From contig JAYKXP010000019.1 of the NCBI GenBank assembly GCA_037176845.1, positions 682,001 through 746,000 on the forward strand: a stretch of DNA of 64,000 nucleotides, read 5' to 3'. The notes below the pieces were generated by a model. That model had not been told where the DNA came from and searched no databases. It worked only from the letters and a program-made list of their open reading frames with translations. Numbering within the stretch: the stretch's first letter is position 1; each line of letters starts with the position of its first letter. Positions 36,121 through 47,792 of the stretch are shown here, piece by piece. This stretch comes from Paramarasmius palmivorus (lineage: Eukaryota; Basidiomycota; Agaricomycetes; Agaricales; Marasmiaceae). A program made the position numbers and the translations under genes.

Positions 36121-37687
36121 ATGGCTTTGCAGCCTCTGGAGCCGACACTTTATACTGCTCAAGACAATGATTATGACTAGTGCGTCTTGTTTTGTTATGC
36201 CACGAGCCACGAACTCACAATTATTTTAGTTCCTCCGACACTGACTCCCACACCGACCGTGATTCTTCCCTTGTTGTAGGGGGTGTTGCTCCAGAACCAC
36301 ATGTAGTCGAAGAAGACGCAGGGGAATGGGAGGAATTCGAAGCAGAACTTGAAGAGGTGCTTCTCGCTGGCGAGCAGGCCCCTGTTGAAGGCTTTAGAGA
36401 AGATGACGATGTCGCTTCACCTTCTCAATCCACTTCCACCACCTCGAAAGAGAACGATGAGAATCTCGAGGCTAAGGATTCTTCCAACAACTTCGCACCA
36501 GCCGGCTCTACGATTACAAGAGAGGCTGTTCGTAACGAGGATCAGGTTGAACCTGAAGCCGAGTCGCATGCAGGAAATCGGAGAGAAAAGGCAGAGCCGG
36601 CGGACGTGCCTCTCGCTTCCATTACGGACAAGACGAGCCCACTCTCCTCGTCTGTCACGGTCAAGGAAAATGTTGATGGGTATGTTTCTGATGATCTGTC
36701 ACTGGTTATAACGCTTATACATTTGCGCTTATAGAGCTCCAGGACCCAAGCCTTCAGAAACTGTTGCTCCGCGCCAGAAAAACGGGCCTGCATTGGTCGA
36801 GCGATCGCAGGATGGTCGTTCAGCTTCTTCTCGTTCCCCGACTTCCAGCAAATCCACATCTAAGTCGGGTTCTTCTACGTTAGGTGTCACACCAGTAGCT
36901 GATACCAACGTTCGGTCGGGGAAAGAACCTTCTCAATCTACTCGGGGAGATGAGTGCGCTAGGAAATGCGCTGAATTCTCCACTTCTTGCGACTCTGCAC
37001 ATGGCGCCAAATTGAAGGCCTCGTCTGCAGCCGGCACTTCTAAGAATAAGGCGGGGCAAAAAAGTTCGAAGTAAGCGTCTCCTGTGTCCTACGTACATTT
37101 GGATTATCACTCATTGCTATCATCATCAGGTCCAGGTCAGCAATAGCGAAGGCTCAGAATGTGCCAGCTGTACCTCACCCGCAAATGACCAAAGCATCGC
37201 AGCCAGTACAACTCCCTGGGTAAGTAATAGCCAATCCATTCCATCAACTCATGTAATAACACATATCTTGCCCAGCTCCTCCACCATCGTTCACAAGGCT
37301 AGGAAAGGTCAGAAGCGATGCCGTGCAGAGGAGCACCGTGACGAAGTGGAAGGCCCAGAATTTGGGCATGATTGGGAGTTTGGATGCGGATGGGGAGATT
37401 GCGATAAGACGATACTCGGATATAAGAATTTCAGGGATCATCTCGAGAGTCATGCAGACTCGGCCCCAAGCTTCACTGGTCCCAAAGGCAGGAAGAAAAA
37501 AACGTGTTCGTGGAACGGCTGCAATACGGTCGTCGATGCAGGAAATCTCAAAGAGCACCTGTTGGCGGCTTCATCGAGGGCACCGAAGCACAGGGCTCTC
37601 GTTGGTCACTTCAAAATATACGAGGAGGATAAAGCCAAGGCCCGACTTCAGAAGAAGAAGCCAAAGACAGGTGAAATGCGAAGCTAA
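36121..37687 (+). CDS. Zinc-finger protein A of the cluster (paired C2H2-like fingers at the C-terminus)
   Basis: Five exons in phase (36121-36179, 36230-36679, 36735-37070, 37130-37219, 37276-37687) give 448 residues. Residues 20-310 are disordered-looking, acidic and Ser/Glu-rich. The last exon carries a basic KARKGQKRCR patch (~319-328) and two finger-like units. The first is FGCGWGDCDK...FRDHLESH (~347-371). The second is KTCSWNGCNT...LKEHL (~388-408), whose His ligand spacing is irregular. Paired Cys-x4-Cys...His-x3-5-His units at the extreme C-terminus are shared with the genes at 40330, 44819, 47793, 54367 and 60010. A nuclear, DNA- or RNA-binding role is inferred from the fingers. The start is the first ATG in exon 1; the next gene begins 250 bases downstream on the same strand. 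Confidence 0.82.
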
Positions 37688-37935
37688 AGTGTTGACGGTG
37701 ACTTTTGGGTCTAGAGTCTTCAGTTGATATGGAATAAGATATTAGTATGCATTTCTGTACATTATTAGTTTTCTCCACGCGTCCTGTATTACATTCAAAG
37801 ATACCCAACATAATGCTACGCAGCGATTCGTGAAATCAGTTGGAAATCAGAACAAACCGAGAAAGGAAAATCCACGAGATGTCACATCACGAGGATGTCG
37901 TAGGTTGGTGTGACAACCCAGGTTTTCTTGTTACC

Positions 37936-38882
37936 ATGTCCTCCGTCGCTTCAGCCGCTCCAGTTCCTGCACCCCTCAAACGCAAATGCAGAGATTGTCC
38001 AACTATCGTCGAATATCCGACCGCTAGATGCCACAAATGTCGCATCATACGTCAGGAAAAGAGACGCGCTGAATCCAGCAAGGGCAGCAAACCGGTTATG
38101 AAGACTGTCGACGTCAATGTCACCCAGGGAGGAGCCGAGAAGAAGAAGAGAAAGGAGAGGGATGAAGAAGTTGATTCAAAGAAGAAGAAGAAACAGCGGT
38201 TGCAAAAGCTAGTCGAGAACATGCCAGTTTCTGAGACCGGACCTAGTGACTTGGTACGTGGTGCTCAGCTACATTTGGATGCTATACTGACCCTTTCCAC
38301 GTAGGTTCTCCAAGTCAAATCCGATATAGACAAACCCGAAGCCTTAGCAAGCGCGTCAGAGATGCACAAGCGCCTCAAGAAGCTATCAAGCACATGGCAA
38401 CCTGCCAAACGTATCCATTTTCACGCGTCCTTCTCTGTCGTCGCGGAATCGAAGAAACCAGATAATGAGAAGCAAGCAGAATTGTTCGCAAGAGATATTA
38501 GCAAGGTCGCTGGTGTACCGTTCAAGTTCGTTTTTATGACAATATCAAGCTTGTCTGCGGTATCCTCACGAGTCTTTACATTTATAGCCACAAAGCATCT
38601 ACTGGCTCTCACTGCGGAACAGAGGCTTCGCCCAATGGAATTCGTTACCGACGTTATTCTCAGATATTTCCGTGCAACTGTGCCTCTAACGAAGTCATCT
38701 TGAAGAATTCGAAGGCGGGGTTGACGACGTGGCTGTCCTCTCAGTTGGCGACGGGGAGCAAGACCGAGTGCGGCGGATATATCGAAGTTGGGAGTACTGA
38801 TGATGATTCGCATCCACTGAAGATTCCTGGTCAGAAGATTACGGTTCGAATCACTCACCCTGGCTTAGGTCGTAGTTGGTAA
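37936..38882 (+). CDS. Zinc-ribbon protein with an uncharacterised conserved C-terminal domain, copy 1
   Basis: Three exons in phase (37936-38253, 38305-38525, 38588-38882) give 277 residues. One CxxC...CxxC module lies near residues 18-36 (CRDCPTIVEYPTARCHKCR), followed by a very basic Lys/Arg/Glu-rich linker (~40-95). The C-terminal ~140 residues match those of the gene at 52693. Both contain a KRIHFHASFSVVAES- or KVRFSGCYWLVADP-type strand pair, an exon break after the same helix, and a final CGGYIEV...HPL.I.GQKITVRI..HP segment. I do not recognise this domain. A longer in-frame start at 37840 is possible, but 37936 matches the copy's architecture better. Confidence 0.82.
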
Positions 38883-39318
38883 GTCGATCCTTTAGGTTTT
38901 TGGTGCCCATGTTCATTCAACGTCCATATAGATCGTTATACTTCTTTCCTTTCCTTTTTTTCTTGTGGCATGTTCTATACTACTGTCAATCATAATGTCC
39001 GGGGTTCCTTTGGGCTCTTCTCAAGCGGCATGAGCTTAGGCCTGAATGCGTCGTTGCCACCGTTGTGACCATTCACACTCGTAATGCTCCAGCTCCCTCA
39101 TGTTGATAACCGAAACTTCTTACATTCATAGTGACTCAAATAGCTCCGTCGTTGAAATACCAAGCCTTCGGAGCAGGGAAATTAGAGTCAGGCGTTCTCC
39201 ACATATGATTGGCGCTGTGGAGTAAATTTGCCTCGCAACACCGTACGTCAAAGGAACCATTCAATTCCCATCCTGACATCATACAGACATCATTCTTAAC
39301 ACGGTCACGGCAGTCTCA

Positions 39319-39326
39319 GTATATAA
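39319..39326 (+). promoter_or_regulatory. TATA box of the CON-6 gene
   Basis: GTATATAA lies about 90 bases before the start at 39413. It is followed by directly repeated CACTACAACC units (39349-39371) in the leader region. Confidence 0.5.
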
Positions 39327-39412
39327 GATTCGCGAATGCTTCCCTTCCCACTACAACCCACTACAACCCACTCTCAGCTACCCACCAACTACTCATTCAT
39401 TTTTTGAACAAC

Positions 39413-39967
39413 ATGTCTGCCCCTGGTGAGTTCTCAGTGTTTTCGCCTGCGACATCGTTACTTTGGATGACTGACCTACTCTCCAGATGCTAACCGTGTC
39501 GCCGCTGGCCTCAAGTCCGCCATCCACAATCCCAACGTTTCTTCCGAAGCAAAGGAGAGCGCCCAGGAGAGACTGGACGCAATGACTGGTAATTCCCAAG
39601 AGCACGAAAACCGTGTTTTAGGTACGCCTTTCGTTGCCAATATCACAACCATTAAACTAAAGGATAATGGCATACTAGGCGGGTACAAAGCAACTCTCAG
39701 TAACCCCAACACCTCCGAAACTGCCAAAGACCATGCCCGAGAAGTTCTTGATGCTGCTGGCGTACCTGATTATACTGGATCGACCGAAGCAGAGTTCAGT
39801 GAACATGATACCCGTGTGCTGGCAGGTTACAAGGCGGCTCTGAACAGTGAGTGTGGGCTTCTACGAGTGCTTCGTCCGTTACTTACGATGAAACCACAGA
39901 CCCTCGTGTATCGGCCGAAGCCAAACTTCATGCCGCCGAGTACCTCAAGGAGCGAGGTGCTATGTAA
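39413..39967 (+). CDS. CON-6 family (conidiation-specific protein 6 type) protein
   Basis: Four exons (39413-39425, 39487-39621, 39679-39846, 39900-39967) give 127 residues made of three repeats: NRVAAGLKSAIHNPNVS (~6-22), NRVLGGYKATLSNPNTS (~46-62) and TRVLAGYKAALNNPRVS (~92-108). Each repeat is followed by an EAK.xA.ExL helix. This is the Pfam CON-6 pattern. In Neurospora the founding gene is induced during conidiation and encodes a small spore-stage protein; in mushrooms, members are often stage- or stress-induced. The biochemical role is unknown. Introns fall within repeats 1 and 2 after equivalent VL-G residues, and the first exon is 13 bases. Confidence 0.9.
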
Positions 39968-40329
39968 AGGACTTGACTGAAAAATAGTGTATTAAATGGA
40001 CCTTGTACTATTTCCGTATACATTCAATGTAATTCTTGTCGCGCATATCCCGTCTGGTCGATTCGATGATAATGAGGTGTACTAGGTTTTCTTTCAAACA
40101 TAAGTACATGCTTGCTACACTAAGGATCGGTTACAGGTCTACAAACATATAAGGAGACTGTAACACAAATATACATGATTCGACTAGTAAGGAAGGGGGT
40201 CACGGTGGGGAGAATGAATTGGAGGTAGAATGGGGAGTGTTACTTCAGTAGAAGATATGTGTGGTATATAGTGCAAAAGCGGGGTATTTATACAAAGACG
40301 ATGCGATAAAGAAATAGCGTACCCAAAGG
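39968..40329. other. Spacer between convergent genes
   Basis: Holds the likely 3' ends of the CON-6 gene and the minus-strand zinc-finger gene; nothing else seen. Confidence 0.4.
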
Positions 40330-42342
40330 TCACACCCGCCTTGACCTCTTCGCACTTTGCGATGGGGCTGTTGCTTGGTTATCGTAATGCGCATTGAGAT
40401 GGTCTCTGAGACCCTTGACTCTGTTTGCGTAGCCCTTTCCGTGATTATTTTCGCAGAGGGTATTTGTCCCTTCCCTCACGAAACGACAGTGTGTCCTCCC
40501 GTTCTGGAGTTCAAAGGCTTTATGCGCTGTTGTCATGTGCCTGAACAGCGCGTCACGACATCCGTAAACTTGGTTACAGATCCAGTTGCCATGCTCGCTT
40601 CGGTATCGACATCTGACCGTCTCAGGTTGCAAGTCTTCATGAACGGTGCGCTTCTTTCCCCTTGTACTACGACGAGTCACGAAATCGTCAGAAATGAAAC
40701 TTCGACGATGAAAATAAAAACTTACGGGACTGAAACATTGGTCCCAGTAGACGCTGCGGGTGTGGGAACGAGAGTATATTGGAAGGTAAAGTTTGTCTCA
40801 GGTAAAACTTGACTCTGTTGAGTTTGTGATTCTTGAGGGCGAATACTGAATACCAGGAGATAATCGTCAGAAATCGTAGGACGCTGGTGATCAAGAATTA
40901 CAAACGCACGCTGCCGCTTGAGATGAAGGGGCCTGCACGGTCGAAGGTCTAGGGAACTGCAATTAGTCCAAGATATTGCATGAGAAGAAACACTTACTGC
41001 TGAGCAACAAACGCACGATCATAGGACGGTGCATTGTAAATACCCTCATCAATACCCGTCGCCCTGCCCACGTTCTGAGAGTCCACAGCCGGCTCGTGAG
41101 TAAAAGAAGGCTTTGCCATCTGATTTTGATCGCCAATGTGAATGCAGGCACTGCTGTCCTTTAAGAGATTTAAGAGATTGCATTCCACTTTCTTCGAAGA
41201 ATGCTGCTTACCTCGGGACGCGGTCCATTTGGGTCTTCTAAGTCAGAAGGTAAGGTCGGCGTTCTTTCTTGGAGTACACCCGTAAGAAACTCTATATCGA
41301 GATAGCCTTGCACCTCCCAGCTCTGGGCAGCCTCAAAGGCATCTTTAACGACATAGAATCCCGCTTCGCCTCCGTGCAAGATGAAGGACTTGTAGTCGTA
41401 AACCTCGTTGGGTACTAGACCGCCCATTCCGACTGGCCTGAGATCCCAAACAGTATACATTGAAGACTCGTCGGATTGGCCCATCAGTTCGAGGATGAGG
41501 TTCAGAGCGATATTGAGGAGCCATCCGAAATCGATCTCCATACACCGCGCTAATCGCGAATCGTTTTTGGCGACGTTAGATGCCAAAAGCACGGCTGTTT
41601 GAGCGTACCTGCGTCAAAAGTTAGTAGAGGTAGTATGAACGAAATGCGAACCACGTACCCATTCAAAGTCTTTATGGGCTCTACGGCAGCAGCATTCGAA
41701 TCCGAGTCGGAAGTGTTGCCCGAGTTTGCGCAAGGCAAATCTTGTTGGAGAGTCGGTTCTGTGTTCTCCTCAGACGGACAAATGGACGACTCTCCTACTC
41801 GATCTGACGCCTCTGTAAGAGAGCGAAAGAAGGAGAAAAAATAGAGCGCGTCCTCTTCCTCATGGGCACCCTCTTCCTCACACTGTCTTCCTTCTTCTTT
41901 AGTATCGCCTACGAACCCATGATTAGAAGCTAGTTCGCTATGTCCATTAATATATCGCACCTATATCATCGACTGCTTTGCATTTGCCCTTCTTTCTACG
42001 TCTCGCATCTCTGACTTCATCTGACTCCTCCGTGTCACTGGCTGGATAAGGCTCCACGGGACTTGTTGTTTCATTCGAGGAGCTGTCGCTAGGGGTGGGT
42101 GGTACTACACTGCAGGAAGCAGAGCAAATTTGAGTCATATGCGAAGGGCTTGAGATAACGACTTACTGTTCTGAGGATGGAGAGAGATCCGAGAAGGGGC
42201 TCGCTGTCGCGGTGCCTCGAATCCTTGAGGAACTCGGAAGTAAGCCATATATTGCCATTTGAAAGCTATCAGAAATGAATACATACCTTTCTTCGTTGGT
42301 CTCCATGGTAGGAATATCATCTAGAAGTGAGAGAAAACTCAT
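40330..42342 (-). CDS. Zinc-finger protein B of the cluster
   Basis: Eight exons in phase: 42342-42287, 42223-42167, 42109-41961, 41896-41659, 41608-41212, 41158-40998, 40932-40726, 40666-40330, giving 533 residues. The N-terminus is acidic and Ser/Glu/Pro-rich with a basic RRRKKGKCKAVDD element (~70-82) like the KGKRKADDLD element of the 54367 and 60010 genes. A hydrophobic, globular-looking middle follows (~170-300). The last exon carries two fingers: VRCRYRSEHGNWICNQ...FRHMTTAH (~439-470) and THCRFVREGTNTLCEN...LRDHLNAH (~481-514). Both have a longer Cys-Cys loop than classical C2H2 fingers. Upstream of the start lies the 23-base element also found before two other cluster genes. Exon choice in the N-terminal half rests on phase alone. 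Confidence 0.8.
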
Positions 42343-42420
42343 GCTTTTGGTGGTGAGAGGTAGAAAATGGATGGCGTTGAACTTGAGTTTGGCGCTCAAA
42401 ATTCATGCCGCGCGTGACGG

Positions 42421-42444
42421 TCCTTTGTTGATTCAGCCAAGACC
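42421..42444 (-). promoter_or_regulatory. Conserved upstream element, copy 1 of 3
   Basis: The plus strand reads TCCTTTGTTGATTCAGCCAA followed by GACC, 79 bases before the start of the 40330-42342 gene. Near-identical copies sit before the genes starting at 55633 and 61439 in the same orientation relative to the gene. Conservation in otherwise diverged flanks suggests a protein-binding site; the factor is unknown. Confidence 0.6.
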
Positions 42445-43290
42445 ATGTCCGGTTTCCTTTTAGACTGAACAATAGAGCAATCCATTAACATTTCCGTCTC
42501 CTTTGCCACTGGCTCGTGGATTCATAGGTATCCAAGAATTACCCAGCTATATACTTTTGAGCCTGAAAGTATCTTTAGGGCTCATACGTGATATTGGGAG
42601 AAAAAAGAAATTGCTCACCGTTCTAGTTTAGACGCGTAGCGCAGTTTGACCAACAGAATTTTGTCGAAAGATGCTTCGATAAACGCTGCAGCAGCCTGGT
42701 CGGCCTTGCCTACTCTAAAGGCTAGCGGGCTCCACCCCCGGAAAATCTATCCATTCAAATGGCGCAACCACAGTTCACCTCATTCCCAGAACGATAGATA
42801 TCCAATGTCACGACCAGCCTTGAGCCATCTCACGAGCTTGTGGCATCGATGCAGCAGCTCCCCGGCATTTCCTCGATGGGAAAACAGAGCCATGCGTCTC
42901 AAGGCTTCCCAATTACTCTACATTCAACCCATGCGCATATCCTTCAGTTACCTTATTAGAAATTACCTAGTACTTAGAATCTTATCGAGGCTCACTTGTA
43001 CGCCCAAAGGGTCTGGACCCGTGTATTCATGGTACCGATTCAGTATCTACCAACAGCCAGTCCGAGTCTTCCAGGCGCTCCTATGAGCGCGTTGCTATGA
43101 ATCCAGGCCTACAACGATTAACAGTTGGCGAAAGGTCGTCTTGGATCATGGCCCAGTATACGGCCAGTGATATCGGACTTGCGTACTGTACATGCGGTGT
43201 TAGACGACACCTGCAACAACCCATTAGCGAGTTTCCCTTCGGCTGAGGATGTAGCCTGACACGACATACCCGAACAGGATGATGAGATAC
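42445..43290. other. Intergenic, no supported gene
   Basis: A plus-strand frame (42646-43086, 146 residues) exists, but its composition is unremarkable and there is no support for it. Confidence 0.4.
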
Positions 43291-43674
43291 CTAGGTTGGT
43301 GTAAGTATTAGAGCCTGAGTGGATGACGCCAAAGAGGTGAACACTACAAAAGACCACTTAGATCAGCTTCATTGAATGCCCACGAAGATCTTCAAACATA
43401 CATTGTTTGGCGGTGCTCCTGCCGTAGTCAGTAACACCCTCCGTGAGTCGTGTCAAGAGCGAACCTTGCACATAGAACAGGGTGACGACGGGGCAGGTAC
43501 GGTGCTCTGAAGGAACACTGTACATAAAACCTGTATGGACGAGAGAGTTATCATCACGAACGACTTTCAGTAGCGGGAAGGAGTTAAGTAGTACCCACCG
43601 CTATCGCGAGTGCTGAGGTTATTGTCGATTATAAAACTGCCTAGCAGGCTAGGATAGATATTATCTGAGTACAT
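43291..43674 (-). CDS. Short three-exon gene or gene fragment, unknown function
   Basis: Exons 43674-43599, 43530-43402 and 43343-43291 join in phase to give 85 residues starting MYSDNIYPSLLGSF. The middle exon (VTLFYVQGSLLTRLTEGVTD) looks globular. A good acceptor (TTTTACAG) lies just before the first ATG, so this may be the 3' part of a longer gene. The neighbouring gene at 43752 ends only 77 bases upstream on the same strand, but the two could not be joined in phase. It could be the separated tail of that gene. Confidence 0.42.
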
Positions 43675-43751
43675 TGGCACTGTAAAAGCGGATTCGGGGA
43701 ATCAATAGGGAGCACCATAGACAAATTACATTGACGTACATTCCTATGTTC

Positions 43752-44534
43752 TCAGCCATGCCTTTTAACGTCCAGTGTTTCCCCGTACCGAGAAGGGGCT
43801 GTCTCATTAGGGGAGCATGCCATTCGGCCTGGCAGTGAGCTTAGGATAGAGAGCATGGCTTCTGAACAATGATTCATCTTCAACACCGTGCTGAGTACAA
43901 GAGAAGGATAAGACACACGAAGCCTTGTACGAGGAGCAAACGAACCGTAAAATGGTAAACCACTCAAATCCTTCTCGTAGCGTGCTCTCGACCGACACAA
44001 AAGATTGCCTATTAAGCTGAATAGAGGAATTATTGACAAGAGAAAATGATCTCAAAGACATACAAACACACCTGGGCTTCGTCTGCTTCATAGCACGGTG
44101 ACCTGGCATGCCTTCCTCTCAACTCCGAGCTCCATTCCCGCAAAAGAACAAACGAGGCGGCATTCATGATATTCCCCTACAGATTCCTTGAATTCTGTGC
44201 GAGCAGAATCCCTAGAGGAGGAGCTATTGGCTGAGATTTCGTGGTGGAGCAGTGATCGATGGCAAAGAAAAATCGACTATTTAGCTTATCATGAGGGGTC
44301 AGATTCCTTCCTATATCAATGCATATAGAAATATGGAAACACACCTATTCGAGACCATTGAAAGGGCGGAATCTCTGAGATGTTCACCCATATGAGGGGT
44401 GAAACGGAAGACGACGGCGGTGTTTGACGACGATAAGTAATAGAGGCTCTGGTTGCGTTGACCCGTGGTGCAGCTGTAGTGATTTGAGATATCGGATTCT
44501 GGGGGTATTGTTGAGCTGCTATGCGTTCTGCCAT
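43752..44534 (-). CDS. Four-exon gene, unknown function
   Basis: Exons 44534-44345, 44194-44103, 44016-43946 and 43890-43752 keep phase and give 163 residues. Residues 1-45 are polar, Ala/Pro/Gln-rich. Residues 46-120 look globular (SPLIWVNISEIPPFQWSRI, then YHECRLVCSFAGMELGVERK, then STLREGFEWFTILR). No domain was recognised. The gene lies between zinc-finger genes B and C on the same strand. The start is the first ATG of exon 1; upstream exons cannot be excluded. Confidence 0.55.
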
Positions 44535-44818
44535 AGAAATCTGGTTCAAGAATATGGGTGAGGTGAAGCGATTGGAAGCGAAAATTCGTTCGGCAGTCTA
44601 GATTGGCACTGCCACAGGATTTTCACCTTCAAAACGCTTCCAGCACTCGTCGGATAGCAATTTCCATTTCTATAAAGTAATGAAAGAGGTGAAGCTACAT
44701 ACAGATCATATACTGGTGTCATAGTGTAAAGTACATGGATTTAGGAGAGGAAGGAGGAAAACGGTATGGAAGAAACAATGTAAAAAAGGATGTTCTTGAA
44801 TTGTTCTCGAATCCGTCG

Positions 44819-46398
44819 TTAGTAAAGATAATGATCAAAGATATGCTCCTCAAAGTCGTCGCTCGAGAAACCTTCGCCATCGTTGTCATCACAGCCCCGC
44901 ATCCGGCAATGCGACCTGCTTGGATAATGGACATCGTTAAGGTGCATTCTCAGCCTATCCCGACTACCGAACCCGATCCCTGCGTTGTTGGAGCATCCAG
45001 GGATGCGACAGTTCCACCTTCTTCGAGAGTCTTCCCGAGCGTGACAGGTAAGGATGTGATCAATGACTTCTTCGGTTGTATCGAATTCTGGGCAGTTTTG
45101 ATGAATGGGTTCTTGAGATCGAGGTAGGCTATACCTGGCCAAGTTATGAGCATTGATCAGTGGGAGCTCAAAGGAAACATACCGGAATGTGAATGGCCGA
45201 CTGGGTAGCTGGACAGTAGGGGTTGGCCGTTGCGATCTGGAAAGACAGCTGGCGTCAGAGAATAGTAAATGGCATTTAGAATGCAAAACTTGCCTGAGGG
45301 GTAGTAGATTAGACGTTTCTCCGGCGGTAGATGGTCCAAGAAGGCGTGTCCTGAAACAGAGAACATTAGCATCGACGGTGTGTAAGGGATAGAGTTTACT
45401 CACAATCGTTGGAGACGTATTGCTGATGCAGTGTTCGGCACATGCTGCTGTCCATTGTTTTCACCAGAAACCCTGGCGCCATTCTGCCTTTGGCTGAAGG
45501 GCATCATTGTACCCGAATGAGCCTCAGCTTGAGAACGCACAAGACGCGGCAGCGTAGGCGGTGCGTTTTCCCGAACGTAAGGATGACTGGATCTGTACAG
45601 AGCTTCTACCTGCAGCATGGCAAAATACATCCGACGAGCCAAGCTCAGAGGAGGAGTCTGAACCTCAGATCGGGGCACTCCTCCCGGGATATCAGACGGT
45701 ACAAGAGCAAATGACCGGGATGGAGGAGCTGGAGCCACAGGGCTGTTTGCAATTGAATGTCTTTCTACGGAATTCCTAGAGTGAACGTCAGCGAAAGCCC
45801 ATTTAGGTAATGACATTGACACAACATACATGGACATCGCAGAACCAGTAGGTGCCGAATCATCATGTGGGACCGGTACTTGGGGATTCACTACTTGGGG
45901 ATTCACCACATCTGTGGAACAAGCATTCGGACTAGATCCATGTCAGTGAAACCAAGGAAAAAGGGAGACGACCACTCACTCATTCACAGGTGGAACAGAG
46001 TGATAGTTTGCACCCGCCAGAATGGACACGTTCCTTCCTTCGCTACGGGTAGCTGGCGCTCAAAGTGAGTTTCTGTATCACAGTTGAACGGTAATGGGTC
46101 AGCGCACCTTGTTCCAATCGGGCTATAGGCACCGTGCCAATGAGCCGATTGTGCTCGACATGCGGCAAGCTATAATAGTTACCATTATCGTAGGCAGAAT
46201 CGGTCACCCGGCCCTCATCCGATTGAATACTAGAATCAGAGAGGTGGTTTCTGCGTGTAGTGAGTTTTAAGAGGGGTATAATAATGAAGCATCCAACTTA
46301 CACGGGGGATGAACCATCGGTGTTACTGATGAGTGAGACAATTCAGCATTCTGGTGTTCCCATTGCACGGAAGAGGTTGCTTACTGCGAGTTAGACAT
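44819..46398 (-). CDS. Zinc-finger protein C of the cluster
   Basis: Nine exons in phase: 46398-46385, 46325-46302, 46250-46108, 46052-45980, 45931-45830, 45775-45404, 45350-45294, 45248-45183, 45134-44819, giving 388 residues. Intron 7 has a GC donor (GCAAGT at 45293). The first 280 residues are Ser/Pro/Asn-rich and look disordered. The last exon (from ~284) holds a Cys/His-rich array: CPEFDTTEEVIDHILTCH, then WNCRIPGCSNN...RLRMHLNDVH, then HCRMRGCDDND...FEEHIFDH. The last two are C-x4-C...H-x3/4-H fingers. The first exons are only 14 and 24 bases, and the start is less certain than the rest. Confidence 0.78.
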
Positions 46399-47792
46399 TG
46401 CAGCGTATTAGCGAGGATGAAGAGGATACGAGAGGCGTTTGAGGTTGGTAAGGTGACGGCGCAGCCATATGTTGAAGCTGATTATATAGCCCTAGCGGCG
46501 CAGGACAATGGGATTGGGAAGAATAATAGGCCAGAATCCTGGACAAAGGAACGCCATAGGTAGCATGTTGGTGGCCCAAGCATTGGACTCGCGATGGAAG
46601 GGCCGTGGTAGCTTTTTCTGTTCGAGATGCTAGCAAAAGATGTGGCTGTTCGCATCCCGTCATACTACAAAGGCTTTTGGTCATTTCATGGTCGAGTGGA
46701 GCGGAGCGCCGGAGACGACATACCTGTAAGTTCGACTTCGTATACGATCTTATAAAAACTCCCGGGTGACAACGGAAGTTACAGGATTCTAGCGCAGATA
46801 CGCAGGTAATCGAAGGAACGTTCGTCAATCCCAAAATTAGACCTATTAGGTGCAGCCATAGCACATCTCGGTGGTAGTATTTTGGAAGGTGGAGTATCGC
46901 ATATCTTGAAAGTTGCGGGGTCTCTGGCGTAGATTATGGATACGATGTGCTGGACGGCAAGCCTAGCAATTTACCACAGTATCAGTATCATCGAGATAGG
47001 CTGGAAAAAGGCTATTTAACGCACACAGGAAGCTCCACAGGCCAAACCCCAACTGACACCCAACACGACGAAACCACCCTCTCTTGCCGAAGCCGGAAAT
47101 ACTAAACGATGGTTCGTACGGGAATTCGAGCTTGTTTCCTAAGGGATAATGTCAGTATTTAGGCCAGCTATACCAAGTAGACTTGCCCACCAATATGGAT
47201 ATTTCACCCAACAGAACTCAGTCAGGTCGAAGAAAGTAGGCGATATATATGTGGGGATTCTTCATTATGATTTCTGTTTGCTTGCTGGATGGATCGCTGC
47301 AAGAAAACATTTTTCTTGTTTAAAAAAATGAGTGTACATCTTTGCACGACAGCTGGACCGACACACCTCCGGGCCCAACAGCGAGTTCCATGGGAGATAC
47401 CGAATAGCCTATTACTGGTAGTGGTTTCCCTTCAACGTAACTTGAACAAGAGGAGACTATAAATCTTAAAGAAAGACAGCAGGGCAGGGGAAACTTGATG
47501 GTGCATCTCTGACTCGGGTCCTGCCAGTGCGAAGACGTAAATTTGCGCACACGTGGCTATCGTATGATAAGCGTCGAGAACCCAAATGCAGCCACTCTTC
47601 CATGGCATTAGACGTGATATCCACAAAGCTAGAGTAGATAGGTTCAACAGAAAGAATATAACTGAGTCTTTAAAGTGGGCATTTACGACCAGCGATACGA
47701 TACCCGTTAATAATCAGTAAGGAAAATTAAAATATCCCGTGGAGGAAGAGAAGGAAGTCTAACAGTGCCAAGCCTAGAATCACCCCGAATCC
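46399..47792. other. Intergenic, no supported gene
   Basis: A minus-strand frame at 46391-46864 overlaps the likely promoter of the 46398 start and has no support. Confidence 0.4.

Noticed and set aside
42121..42138. ATG at 42138 as the start of zinc-finger gene B (MTQICSASC)
   Set aside because: It falls inside a well-formed intron whose removal joins two upstream exons in phase, giving a start at 42342.
42646..43086. Plus-strand frame of 146 residues
   Set aside because: Composition like translated non-coding DNA; no support from neighbours or splice sites.
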